Positions 9,072 to 16,357 of a stretch of DNA of 34,159 nt are shown here, piece by piece. The number at the start of each line of letters is the position of its first letter. Within the stretch, counting starts at the first letter, position 1. Location of the stretch: NCBI GenBank assembly GCA_964389805.1, contig CAYMFU010000244.1, positions 1 to 34,159 on the forward strand, in the 5' to 3' direction. Source of the DNA: JAGTVG01 sp964389805. GTDB taxonomy: Bacteria > Bacteroidota > Bacteroidia > Cytophagales > Cyclobacteriaceae. The notes beneath the pieces are model-generated. The model did no database searches and had not been told where the DNA came from. It saw only the letters and a program-made list of their open reading frames with translations. The position numbers and the translations under genes were made by a program.

Positions 9072-9374
9072 ATGAGTAATTCATCAAAATCATTACTGGC
9101 ATTCTTAATTGGCGCTGCTTCTGGTGCAGTCATTGGTTTATTATATGCCCCCGAAAAAGGAACTCATACAAGGGAAAAACTATCTTTCCTTTTAGACAAG
9201 TACAAAAAAGAACTTGAGGATCTTTTGCAGGAGTTGATAAATGCTAAATCAACTCCGGAAACTGTCGCAAAATCAGAAGGACAGAAGGTAATTAAAAATG
9301 CAAAAGACAAAGCTGAAAAGCTTCTTGAAGATGTAGATGACCTTATTGGTCAAATAAAAAGTAAAAACGATTAA
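9072..9374 (+). CDS. YtxH-type membrane protein
   Basis: A 100-residue protein from the ATG at 9072. A TTG at 9051 would add seven residues and overlap nusB, which seems less likely. Residues about 8-24 form a glycine- and alanine-rich membrane segment (LLAFLIGAASGAVIGLLYAPEKG), as in the YtxH family, where LLYAPEKG follows the helix. The rest is a charged, lysine- and glutamate-rich helix with heptad-like spacing. YtxH-type proteins are small inner-membrane proteins related to stress responses; no biochemical role is established. It sits 7 bp after nusB and 5 bp before the next gene, so the three are almost certainly cotranscribed. Confidence 0.8.
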   Translation: MSNSSKSLLAFLIGAASGAVIGLLYAPEKGTHTREKLSFLLDKYKKELEDLLQELINAKSTPETVAKSEGQKVIKNAKDKAEKLLEDVDDLIGQIKSKND

Positions 9375-9379
9375 TTAAG

Positions 9380-9925
9380 ATGAAGTATTTAAAAACTTTA
9401 CAACTGGCATTAATTGTCTTTATTCTGTTTTCCTGTTCATCAGATTCTAAACTTGAAAGAAGGATAACGGCATTGGAAAGAAGGGTTGCATCACTGGAGT
9501 CAGGAAATACAGTTGAAAAACGCCCGATAAATGACAATGTATCCCTGGCATCAAATCCGGAAAAGATAAATGATAATACCCCGAAGCCTGTTTTTTCTAT
9601 AGAAAGTACAGAATTTGATTTTGGTAATGTGAATGAAGGGGATATTGTAAACCATGTATTTGAATTTATCAATACTGGCAAATCTCCACTTGTGATCGAT
9701 AAGGCAACAGCCTCATGCGGTTGCACAGTCCCGGACTGGCCAAAACATCCAATAGGTGTTGGGGAAACTGGTGAGATAAAAGTAAGATTCGATACAAAAG
9801 GAAAACCAAATCAACAGATTAAAACAATTTCTATTATGGCCAATACTGAACCTACCTTAACCCGGTTAAGGATTAAAGGATTTGTGACGCCGAAAAACAA
9901 GCAGACAGCCGGACCTGTTAAATAA
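9380..9925 (+). CDS. DUF1573 lipoprotein
   Basis: A 181-residue lipoprotein. The signal peptide (residues 1-18) ends in the lipobox LFSC, with Cys19 as the lipidated residue. A short coiled coil follows (KLERRITALERRVASLES, about 24-41), then a linker, then the DUF1573 domain from about 72 to 172. The diagnostic phrase is DFGNVNEGDIVNHVFEFINTG, followed by a Cys-Gly-Cys turn at about 113-115 and a beta-rich end. DUF1573 is an immunoglobulin-like domain found in Bacteroidota envelope proteins; its role is unknown. The gene lies between YtxH and YajC with short spacing, a context that links it to envelope and secretion functions, but nothing here identifies a partner. Confidence 0.85.
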   Translation: MKYLKTLQLALIVFILFSCSSDSKLERRITALERRVASLESGNTVEKRPINDNVSLASNPEKINDNTPKPVFSIESTEFDFGNVNEGDIVNHVFEFINTGKSPLVIDKATASCGCTVPDWPKHPIGVGETGEIKVRFDTKGKPNQQIKTISIMANTEPTLTRLRIKGFVTPKNKQTAGPVK

Positions 9926-9948
9926 TTTTCAAAATAAATAGATAAGTG

Positions 9949-10266
9949 ATGTTAGATTTTATTTTATTACAAACACCATCAGGAGGTCAGTCATTATACG
10001 GGAACCTTCTCCTAATTGGTGGGATAGTCCTGATTTTTTATTTCTTTATGATCAGGCCTCAACAGAAAAAGCAAAAGGATCAGAAGAGATTTCTGGAGGA
10101 TGTTAAAAAAGGGGATAATATAGTGACTGTCGGAGGCATGCATGGCAGGATTGCATCTATGGATGGTGAAACAATTATTCTTGAAGTGGAAAAGGGTGGT
10201 AAAATTAAACTGGATAAATCGTCAATATCCCTGGAAGCCAGCAAAAGATTAAAAAGCGGAAAATAA
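9949..10266 (+). CDS. yajC: YajC, accessory Sec translocase subunit
   Basis: A 105-residue inner-membrane protein with one N-terminal transmembrane helix (LLLIGGIVLIFYFFMIRP, about 20-38), followed by the family motif RPQQKKQKDQKRFLEDVKKG and a C-terminal beta domain containing VTVGGMHGRI. YajC associates with SecDF and the SecYEG channel. The ATG at 9949 is preferred to a GTG one codon upstream (9946) because it loses nothing conserved. It follows DUF1573 by 23 bp and precedes the YbbR-like gene by 14 bp. The ybbR-coaE neighbourhood after nusB and yajC is common in this phylum. Confidence 0.93.
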   Translation: MLDFILLQTPSGGQSLYGNLLLIGGIVLIFYFFMIRPQQKKQKDQKRFLEDVKKGDNIVTVGGMHGRIASMDGETIILEVEKGGKIKLDKSSISLEASKRLKSGK

Positions 10267-10280
10267 TTTGTTTTATTTGA

Positions 10281-11249
10281 TTGGATAGTGTCAATAAAAT
10301 ATGGAGATGGCTTAAATCCATCGTCAGACCCAGTAACAAAGATCTGAAGATAGTTATTCTATGTATTATTGGAGCTACCATTATCTGGTTTCTAAGTGCC
10401 CTTAATAAGACCTACACTACTGTAATAAAGTGCCCGATTGAACTATCATATGAGAATGAAGGTACAATAGAAGTTATTAATCCGCCAAGAAATGTACAGG
10501 TAAATGTATCAGGTGTTGGATGGGATCTTTTAAAACAATCGCTATCCTTTAGACGGGATCCTCTTCTGATTTCTGTGGAGAATCCCATTGAAACTAAGCG
10601 AATAGCCGGTTATACCATTCAGCCTTTAATATCCCAGCATTTGAGTTCCCTTAACCTGAATTTTGTGGCTACAGATACCTTATACTTTGATATACAACGA
10701 GTACAGAAGAAGAGACTGTTTGTATATTTAGATAGCAACAAGGTCAGTCTGAAAAGATTTCATCAGATCATATCCCCATTGAATGTAAGTCCTGATTCTG
10801 TTACCATTACCGGTCATGAATCTCTGATAAAAACGCTTAATGATACACTTACCCTTCATTTGCCTCAAGATGAAATTGACAATGATTATTCAGAAAAAAT
10901 ATATATCGATAATTTTGATCTAAGTTTAGTATCCTTTTCCCCATCAGAAATTGACATCAGTTTTGGTGTTTCGAGATATGTCAATCATAGCACTGATCTT
11001 GAAATTGAATTGGTAAATTTCCCAATGGATTCCTCTGCTTATATTGAAACCGGTATTGCCCGATTGCATTTTGCCATTCAGGAAGAGATGGAGAATAATT
11101 TTCTTGTAGAGGAGTTTTTGATCATCGCTGATTTTAACAATATCAATCAACAGGATTCTACAGTCAGGATCGAGGTAATATCTTACCCCGCTTATGTTCA
11201 GGACATAAAGTTGGATACCGCCTTATTTAAAGTTAGATATAGTAGATAA
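10281..11249 (+). CDS. YbbR-like (CdaR) membrane-anchored protein
   Basis: A 322-residue protein with one transmembrane helix at about 23-41 (IVILCIIGATIIWFLSAL) and an external region of YbbR-type beta repeats: each has an opening strand, a conserved Pro and a Val-rich turn, as in NPPRNVQVNVSGVGWDLL near 67-84 and PLNVSPDSVTITGHESL near 165-181. In Firmicutes the homologue CdaR regulates the diadenylate cyclase CdaA; no cyclase gene is seen beside it here, so that role is only an analogy. The first possible start is TTG at 10281, directly preceded in frame by TGA at 10278-10280, and no ATG occurs in frame near the N-terminus. The gene uses this rare start codon, or an even rarer one, and ends 4 bp before coaE. 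Confidence 0.82.
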   Translation: MDSVNKIWRWLKSIVRPSNKDLKIVILCIIGATIIWFLSALNKTYTTVIKCPIELSYENEGTIEVINPPRNVQVNVSGVGWDLLKQSLSFRRDPLLISVENPIETKRIAGYTIQPLISQHLSSLNLNFVATDTLYFDIQRVQKKRLFVYLDSNKVSLKRFHQIISPLNVSPDSVTITGHESLIKTLNDTLTLHLPQDEIDNDYSEKIYIDNFDLSLVSFSPSEIDISFGVSRYVNHSTDLEIELVNFPMDSSAYIETGIARLHFAIQEEMENNFLVEEFLIIADFNNINQQDSTVRIEVISYPAYVQDIKLDTALFKVRYSR

Positions 11250-11253
11250 CCAT

Positions 11254-11847
11254 ATGTCTATAGAAGTTGGCATAACAGGTGGCATAGGTGCAGGGAAGAC
11301 CCTTGTAGCTAACATATTCAGGACTTTTGGTATACCTGTATACAATTCCGATGCAGAAGCTAAACGATTAATGAATGAGAATGAAGACCTGAAGGAACAA
11401 ATTATTAATCTCTTCGGCCAGAAGGCTTATGTAAAAGAAGTTTTGAACAGGAGTTATCTGACCGAAGTTGTTTTTAAAAATCAGGATAATCTAAACAGGA
11501 TGAATAGTCTTGTCCATCCAGCGGTAATAAAGGATTATAATAAGTGGCTGACAAAATATAAAAATAAGCCAATTACTATTAAAGAGGCTGCCTTATTGTT
11601 TGAGTCGGGCTCCTACAAAGACCTTGATTATACTATTCTGGTATTAGCTCCAAAGTCCACGCGAATTGAACGGATTTTACTACGTGACGTAAACCGTAGC
11701 AAGCAAGATGTAGAAGATATTATTGATAAGCAAATGAGTGAATCACGAAAGAAGAAACTATCAGATTTCATTATTATAAATGATGGTGAAATGATGGTGG
11801 TCCCCCAGGTTCTTGAAATCTATAAGAATCTGGTCAATAATCCATAA
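11254..11847 (+). CDS. coaE: dephospho-CoA kinase
   Basis: Last enzyme of CoA synthesis: it phosphorylates the 3'-hydroxyl of dephospho-CoA with ATP in the cytosol. The 197-residue length is typical. The P-loop GGIGAGKT is at residues 9-16, and the adjacent phrase NIFRTFGIPVYNSDAEAKRLM matches the substrate-binding Asp segment of the family. A lid region with Arg residues (about 142-152, RIERILLRDVNRS) follows. It is the last gene of the unit starting at the promoter at 6677-6707; a 7-bp-scale gap and no hairpin separate it from the preceding gene. The region beyond it to 12062 holds only the cyclase remnant on the other strand. Confidence 0.95.
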   Translation: MSIEVGITGGIGAGKTLVANIFRTFGIPVYNSDAEAKRLMNENEDLKEQIINLFGQKAYVKEVLNRSYLTEVVFKNQDNLNRMNSLVHPAVIKDYNKWLTKYKNKPITIKEAALLFESGSYKDLDYTILVLAPKSTRIERILLRDVNRSKQDVEDIIDKQMSESRKKKLSDFIIINDGEMMVVPQVLEIYKNLVNNP

Positions 11848-11854
11848 AAGGATA

Positions 11855-12023
11855 TCAGGTTTTCGAGCATGTAAATAAACGGGTATCGTCTTTTTTCCCT
11901 CTCAGGTTGATCTTTCCAATCTCCTCAAATTCGTATCCATTTAATTTTGTGACTTAGTCTTAAAGATCTTAAAGTATTTTTTTGTTGATTTGAATTTGTT
12001 CCATTAAGACCTCTTTTGGATGT
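11855..12023 (-). pseudogene. decayed C-terminus of a nucleotidyl cyclase
   Basis: A degenerate copy of the C-terminal about 55 residues of the cyclase gene that lies immediately upstream (12063-13076). Read on the minus strand, one frame encodes a stretch resembling NLLLSKDLMHK (here NTLRSLRLSHK), then an extra A in the AAAA run at 11945-11948 shifts the frame, and the next frame continues as LNGYEFEEIGKINLRGKKDD and ends at a TGA at 11855-11857. The intact protein reads FKFVEIGEISLRGKASFVTLFT in the same place. No start codon or N-terminal part remains. The simplest reading is a partial tandem duplicate, or a lost paralogue, that has decayed. Confidence 0.65.
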
Positions 12024-12062
12024 TATTTGTTCAATTGGAATGGGAATAGGATTCAGGGATCC

Positions 12063-13076
12063 TTAAAATCGTTGACCTGTAAACAACGTTACGAATGATG
12101 CTTTCCCTCGAAGGCTGATCTCTCCGATCTCAACAAATTTAAACTGGTTCTCATTCGGGAGTTTGTGCATCAAATCTTTTGATAACAGAAGGTTCACATT
12201 ATGCTGGTTACACTGACCTTCAATTCTACTGGTAGTATTCAGGACATCTCCTGTATAGATGATTTCTTTTTTGATGGTTCCTATGGTTCCGGTAGACACT
12301 TTCCCGAAATGCATTCCTGCTTTGAAAGTAGGCACCATTTCATACTTTTCAAGATATTTAAATGAGAGTTCGTCGATGGTATCTAAGATATCAAAAAAGC
12401 AATGCAGACAATTCGCTTCACTAATTCCTTCTTCAAGCGCCCAGGAGACTACTACTTCATCCCCTACATATTGATAGATCTCACCTTTATGCGTTTCAAT
12501 AGGCATTGCCAGATCGTTAAAGAAATCATTCAATAATTCAAAATATTTAACATGCCCAAGGTTTTCTGCAATTGAAGTCGATGAAGTTATGTCAAGAAAC
12601 ATAAATATCCTTTCCACTTCCGACATTTCCTTATTTTCATCCTCTGGAACAGGAGCAGTAGTCAGCTGAATATTCGGTTGATTACCTGGTGATTTTTTAA
12701 ATGCTGAGGTAACTATGGTCACCATTTTGTTATTATCCCAGGGTTTTACTATAAAATCAACAGCCCCTTCTTTTATCGCCTTAATTGCAAGATCTATATC
12801 TCCATAAGCAGTCATCATTACGACTCTTGTTTTTGGAGTATTTATTGTCAGATATCTTAAGAGGTCAAATCCTTCTTTTCCAGTGGTGGCACCTGCAGTA
12901 TAATTCATATCGAGAAGCGCAACGTCAATAGTATACTTGTCAAGAATTTCCGTGATATTATCAGGCGTACTTGTGGTTACAATTTTCTCAAAATGACGTT
13001 TCAAAAGAAACTTTGCAGCTAGCAAAACGTCTTCATCATCATCAACTATTAAAACAATTCCATTCTCTACACCCAT
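12063..13076 (-). CDS. response regulator-nucleotidyl cyclase fusion
   Basis: A 337-residue cytosolic signalling protein. Residues 1-125 are a receiver domain with acidic Asp12/Asp13, phospho-acceptor Asp56, Thr89 and Lys111. A linker of about 30 residues leads to a class III adenylate/guanylate cyclase domain (about 155-335). The two metal-binding aspartates are present: Asp162 (FLDITSSTS) and Asp206 (GDEVVVSW), and Asn280 and Arg284 match the transition-state pair (LNTTSRIEG). The usual substrate-specifying Lys position, four residues before Asp206, is Gln202, and the partner Asp position also differs, so the substrate is uncertain. No HTH or AAA+ domain follows the receiver, although the receiver resembles those of NtrC-type regulators. 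The gene stands alone with no adjacent histidine kinase. Confidence 0.88.
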   Translation of the reverse strand: MGVENGIVLIVDDDEDVLLAAKFLLKRHFEKIVTTSTPDNITEILDKYTIDVALLDMNYTAGATTGKEGFDLLRYLTINTPKTRVVMMTAYGDIDLAIKAIKEGAVDFIVKPWDNNKMVTIVTSAFKKSPGNQPNIQLTTAPVPEDENKEMSEVERIFMFLDITSSTSIAENLGHVKYFELLNDFFNDLAMPIETHKGEIYQYVGDEVVVSWALEEGISEANCLHCFFDILDTIDELSFKYLEKYEMVPTFKAGMHFGKVSTGTIGTIKKEIIYTGDVLNTTSRIEGQCNQHNVNLLLSKDLMHKLPNENQFKFVEIGEISLRGKASFVTLFTGQRF

Positions 13077-13264
13077 TTGATTTAAACTCTATACAGTTTC
13101 ACCTGGATTTTATGATTTCCTAAAAATAATATATAATGTAGTAAAAAACTTTTATTTCTTAATTTTTAAAACAAAAATGATACCTGTTTTTGAGTGGTGG
13201 AATAATCCAGGTGTCAGGCATCTTTGTGCTGTGAATTGAAATTCTTACCTAATAGAGTTTTTTG

Positions 13265-13339
13265 GGTGGAAGACCGGATTCGAACCGGCGACCTCCTGAA
13301 CCACAATCAGGCGTTCTAACCAACTGAACTACAACCACC
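13265..13339 (-). tRNA. tRNA-His (anticodon GTG)
   Basis: A complete cloverleaf on the minus strand: D-stem GTTC/GAAC, anticodon stem CCTGA/TCAGG with loop TTGTGGT (anticodon GTG), and T-stem GCCGG/CCGGT with loop TTCGAAT. The genome encodes the extra G(-1) (complement of base 13339) and C73, both identity elements for histidyl-tRNA synthetase. CCA is not encoded in full. The acceptor stem, 5' GTGGTTG and 3' CTTCCAC, has two consecutive U-U mismatches (5-68 and 6-67). Confidence 0.93.
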
Positions 13340-13387
13340 ATATACTCAAATCTGCCATGAACCTGAGTTTCAATCAAATTCGGATAG

Positions 13388-13418
13388 CAAAAATACTGCC
13401 TTTGATAAGACAATACAA
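13388..13418 (-). promoter_or_regulatory. Bacteroidota-type promoter of tRNA-His
   Basis: On the minus strand, TTG (complement of 13416-13418), 20 nt, then TATTTTTG (complement of 13388-13395). This matches the TTG, 19-21 nt, TAnnTTTG consensus and has the same 20-nt spacing as the element at 6677-6707. A start about 7 nt further would leave about 40 nt of leader before the tRNA. It lies in the gap after pyrC, so tRNA-His need not depend on read-through. Confidence 0.65.
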
Positions 13419-13433
13419 ATCAAACAATAAATT

Positions 13434-14765
13434 TTATCTATTGAATAAGAGCCTGTCTCCGGTTCCCGATTCAATAATTTCTCCACCGTCAAATACAATC
13501 CTTCCTGATACAATGGTCTTCTCAATACTGGACCTGAATTCAAATCCCTGAAATGGAGACCAGCCGCATTTTGATAAAATGTTTTCTTCGGTAACCATAT
13601 AGGATCTATCAAGATCTGCAATTACGATATCTGCAAAATATCCTTCATCTATGAATCCCCGCCTGTCTATCTTATAGCGAATGGCTGGGTTATGAGCCAT
13701 TTTCTGTACAATAATTCCAAGATCGAATACACCCTGATGATATAACTCCAGCATGGCAATCAGGCTATGTTGGACCAGAGGCCCTCCAGAAGGAGCTTTA
13801 AAATAGCTGTTGTGCTTTTCATCTAGTGTATGTGGAGCATGATCTGTAGCTACGATATCTATACGGCCATCCTTTATTGCCTGTCTGATGGCATTTCGAT
13901 CTTCTTTGAGCTTTACAGCTGGATTCCATTTGATCAGCGTTCCCATTTTCTCATAATCCTCTTTGTGAAACCACAGATGATGAATACAGGCTTCAGCTGT
14001 TATACGTTTATCTTCGATACTTCCCGGATCAAACAAGGATAGCTCCTTTTCTGTTGAAATATGGAGAACATGAAGATTGGATCCATACTCTTGCGCTAGA
14101 GAAACAGCCAGTGAAGAGGATTTATAACAAGCTTCTGCACTACGTATATCCGGATGGCTATTTATTGGAACATCATCCCCGAATTTTGCTTTGAAATCCT
14201 GGATATTCTTTCGAATGATTCCCTCATCCTCACAATGAGTTGCAATCAATAAGGGTGACTTCCTGAAAATGGCTTCCAGCGAAGGATGATGATCGACCAG
14301 CATATTCCCTGTTGAGGATCCCATGAAGATCTTTACTCCGCAGACAAGGGTTTGATCGGTCCTGAGTATTTCTTCCAGGTTATCATTAGTGGCACCTATG
14401 TAAAACGAATAGTTGGCAAGGGAATTTTTAGAAGCAATTAAGTATTTATTTTCAAGCAAATCCTGGGTAGTAGCATTTGGAACTGTATTTGGCATTTCCA
14501 TATATGAAGTAACACCTCCGGCTACTGCAGCCCTTGATTCGTGATAGATATCCGCTTTATGTGTTAATCCTGGTTCTCTAAAATGGACCTGATCATCTAT
14601 GATCCCCGGCAAAACATATTTCCCGGACGCATCGATTACATCTGCTCCAGGATCTGAAATATTATTATCAATTCGTTCAATAATAGGTCCGTTGATAAGC
14701 AGATCTGAATTAAATATCTTATTCTTATTTACTACGGTTCCATTTGCTATAATTATCTTTTTCAT
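13434..14765 (-). CDS. pyrC: dihydroorotase
   Basis: Cyclises carbamoyl-aspartate to dihydroorotate in pyrimidine synthesis. The 443-residue length fits the amidohydrolase family. Metal-site candidates in order are Gln59 and His61 (DDQVHFREPG), Lys145 (VKIFMGSSTGN), His177 (ATHCED), His235 (LHIST) and Asp308 (ATDHAPH). Gln59 stands where the first His of the HxH pair is normally found. Substrate-binding signatures, such as MEMPNTVPNATTQ at about 89-101, are present. An allantoinase or hydantoinase identity is possible because Lys145 resembles the carboxylated lysine of those enzymes, but HFREPGLTHKADI favours dihydroorotase. It is a single gene; tRNA-His follows downstream on the same strand. 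Confidence 0.88.
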   Translation of the reverse strand: MKKIIIANGTVVNKNKIFNSDLLINGPIIERIDNNISDPGADVIDASGKYVLPGIIDDQVHFREPGLTHKADIYHESRAAVAGGVTSYMEMPNTVPNATTQDLLENKYLIASKNSLANYSFYIGATNDNLEEILRTDQTLVCGVKIFMGSSTGNMLVDHHPSLEAIFRKSPLLIATHCEDEGIIRKNIQDFKAKFGDDVPINSHPDIRSAEACYKSSSLAVSLAQEYGSNLHVLHISTEKELSLFDPGSIEDKRITAEACIHHLWFHKEDYEKMGTLIKWNPAVKLKEDRNAIRQAIKDGRIDIVATDHAPHTLDEKHNSYFKAPSGGPLVQHSLIAMLELYHQGVFDLGIIVQKMAHNPAIRYKIDRRGFIDEGYFADIVIADLDRSYMVTEENILSKCGWSPFQGFEFRSSIEKTIVSGRIVFDGGEIIESGTGDRLLFNR

Positions 14766-14920
14766 TCAGAAAAATTGAGATTTAAACTTCGTCTTGAAGT
14801 ACTTCCTTTATCTTTAATTTTTAATCTATGATCTTGAAATTAGTAACATTATTATACAATTTGGAGAAATCATAGATTAAATAATAATCATTCTTAATTT
14901 TACGGTTTAAAGTCTTAAAA

Positions 14921-16204
14921 ATGCAGGAGGAATCAAAAAGTTTCCAGAACCTTAAACTTACAAAGCAGATTTTAAATGCCCTGGCAGATCTTGGCTTTGA
15001 ATACCCAAGTCCTGTGCAGGAAAAAGTGATCCCTAAGGTGTTAGCGGGCCACGATCTTTTTGGAATTGCACCTACCGGAACTGGGAAAACCGCCGCTTTC
15101 ATTATTCCTCTCCTTATGAAATTGAAATTTGCACAGGGAGAACATCCGCGGGCTCTTATTCTGGCCCCAACCAGGGAACTCGCAATTCAGATAGACGATG
15201 ATATTGCTAAACTTTCAACATATTACGACCTCCGGCATGTTTGTATTTACGGAGGAACAGGAATTACTATTCAATCGGATAGTATTCGCAAGGGTGTTGA
15301 TATAATAACTGCCACCCCAGGCCGGTTTCTGGACCTGTATCAGCGTGAATTCCTATACCCCAGATTGATTAAAACCATGATCCTTGATGAAGCAGATAAA
15401 ATGATGGACATGGGATTTAAAAAACAGATTAACAGGATTCTTGAGATTATTCCCCCAAAGAACAGGCAGAATCTATTATTTTCCGCCACCCTCCCACCAG
15501 ATGTTGAAGAATTGTCCTATGATTTTTTAGAATTTCCCGTTAAAGTTGAGATAGAACCACAAGGCACCACTGCTTCAACCATTGACCAGTGTTTTTATAA
15601 AACCCCGAATTTAAAGACTAAAATAAATCTCCTTGAATATTTACTTGAGAATTCAGACCGTTTTAAAAGAGTTATAATTTTTACCAAGACAAAGGAAACA
15701 GCAAATAATATTTTTAAATATATCCAACGAAAAATTGATGTCAACTCAAGAGTGATACATGCTAATAAAAGTCAGAATTCCCGATTAAATGCAATTAATT
15801 CATTTAAGGAAGGTGAGGTCAGGATCCTGGTCTCTACTGATGTTACAGCCAGGGGAATAGATATTACTGAAATATCTCATGTTATTAACTTTGATGTACC
15901 CATCATTTATGAAGATTATATACACCGGATCGGGCGAACAGGAAGAGCGAATAAGACGGGTGAATCCATAACTTTTGTAACAGATCCGGATTTTCATCAC
16001 TTGCAGGAAATAGAAAAAATTATTCGTCAGAAAATCCCTGAAAAACCATTTCCAGGGGGAGTTAATGTTGAGATCACAGAAAAATGGGAAAAAAGTCTGA
16101 TGGATAGAGAGTTAGATAGAATAAAACGGAAACTAAACCCTGACTTCAAGGGTGCTTTTCATCAAAAGAAGCGCAAAATCGATAAAAAAAGGAAACCGAA
16201 ATAA
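14921..16204 (+). CDS. DEAD-box RNA helicase
   Basis: A 427-residue ATP-dependent RNA helicase. The Q motif is at about 8-34 (FQNLKLTKQ and PSPVQ), motif I at Ala50-Thr57 (APTGTGKT), motif Ia PTRELAIQ, motif Ib TPGR, motif II at Asp156-Asp159 (DEAD), motif III SAT, then the C-terminal RecA domain with TDVTARGID and motif VI HRIGRTGR. The last 30 residues are Lys/Arg-rich, which is usual for RNA binding. Such helicases act in ribosome assembly or RNA decay; the sequence does not tell which. It starts at ATG 14921, preceded by a 155-bp gap to the divergent pyrC. A terminator hairpin lies 112 bp after the stop. Confidence 0.93.
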   Translation: MQEESKSFQNLKLTKQILNALADLGFEYPSPVQEKVIPKVLAGHDLFGIAPTGTGKTAAFIIPLLMKLKFAQGEHPRALILAPTRELAIQIDDDIAKLSTYYDLRHVCIYGGTGITIQSDSIRKGVDIITATPGRFLDLYQREFLYPRLIKTMILDEADKMMDMGFKKQINRILEIIPPKNRQNLLFSATLPPDVEELSYDFLEFPVKVEIEPQGTTASTIDQCFYKTPNLKTKINLLEYLLENSDRFKRVIIFTKTKETANNIFKYIQRKIDVNSRVIHANKSQNSRLNAINSFKEGEVRILVSTDVTARGIDITEISHVINFDVPIIYEDYIHRIGRTGRANKTGESITFVTDPDFHHLQEIEKIIRQKIPEKPFPGGVNVEITEKWEKSLMDRELDRIKRKLNPDFKGAFHQKKRKIDKKRKPK

Positions 16205-16315
16205 TTTTTGTCTTTATTCTTCCGCCTTAAAAAAAACTACGCTATTTCATAACATTTTGATTTAATATTCGTACATTTGATTAGATCTTTCTCTTATCAT
16301 AGCTGGTTGAATTTT

Positions 16316-16353
16316 GAAGCCGGGCCCTCCCTAAAATCCCGGCTTCTTCTTTT
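16316..16353 (+). terminator. intrinsic terminator after the helicase
   Basis: A perfect 9-bp stem, GAAGCCGGG (16316-16324) and CCCGGCTTC (16338-16346), with a 13-nt loop, followed by TTCTTTTAT on the plus strand. On the minus strand the hairpin is followed by an A-rich stretch, so the plus orientation is favoured. It lies between the convergent helicase and M28 peptidase genes. Confidence 0.75.
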
Positions 16354-16357
16354 ATAT

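Noticed and set aside
8593..9102. Minus-strand frame of 169 residues opposite nusB
   Set aside because: It lies wholly over nusB and the start of the YtxH gene, has low-complexity Ser/Ile composition and matches no family I recognise.
12063..13076. Response regulator as an NtrC-type transcription activator
   Set aside because: After the receiver there is no AAA+ or HTH domain; the C-terminal part is a cyclase.
13345..13370. Weak inverted repeat ACTCA/TGAGT near the tRNA gene
   Set aside because: Only 5 bp with a long loop and no T-run.
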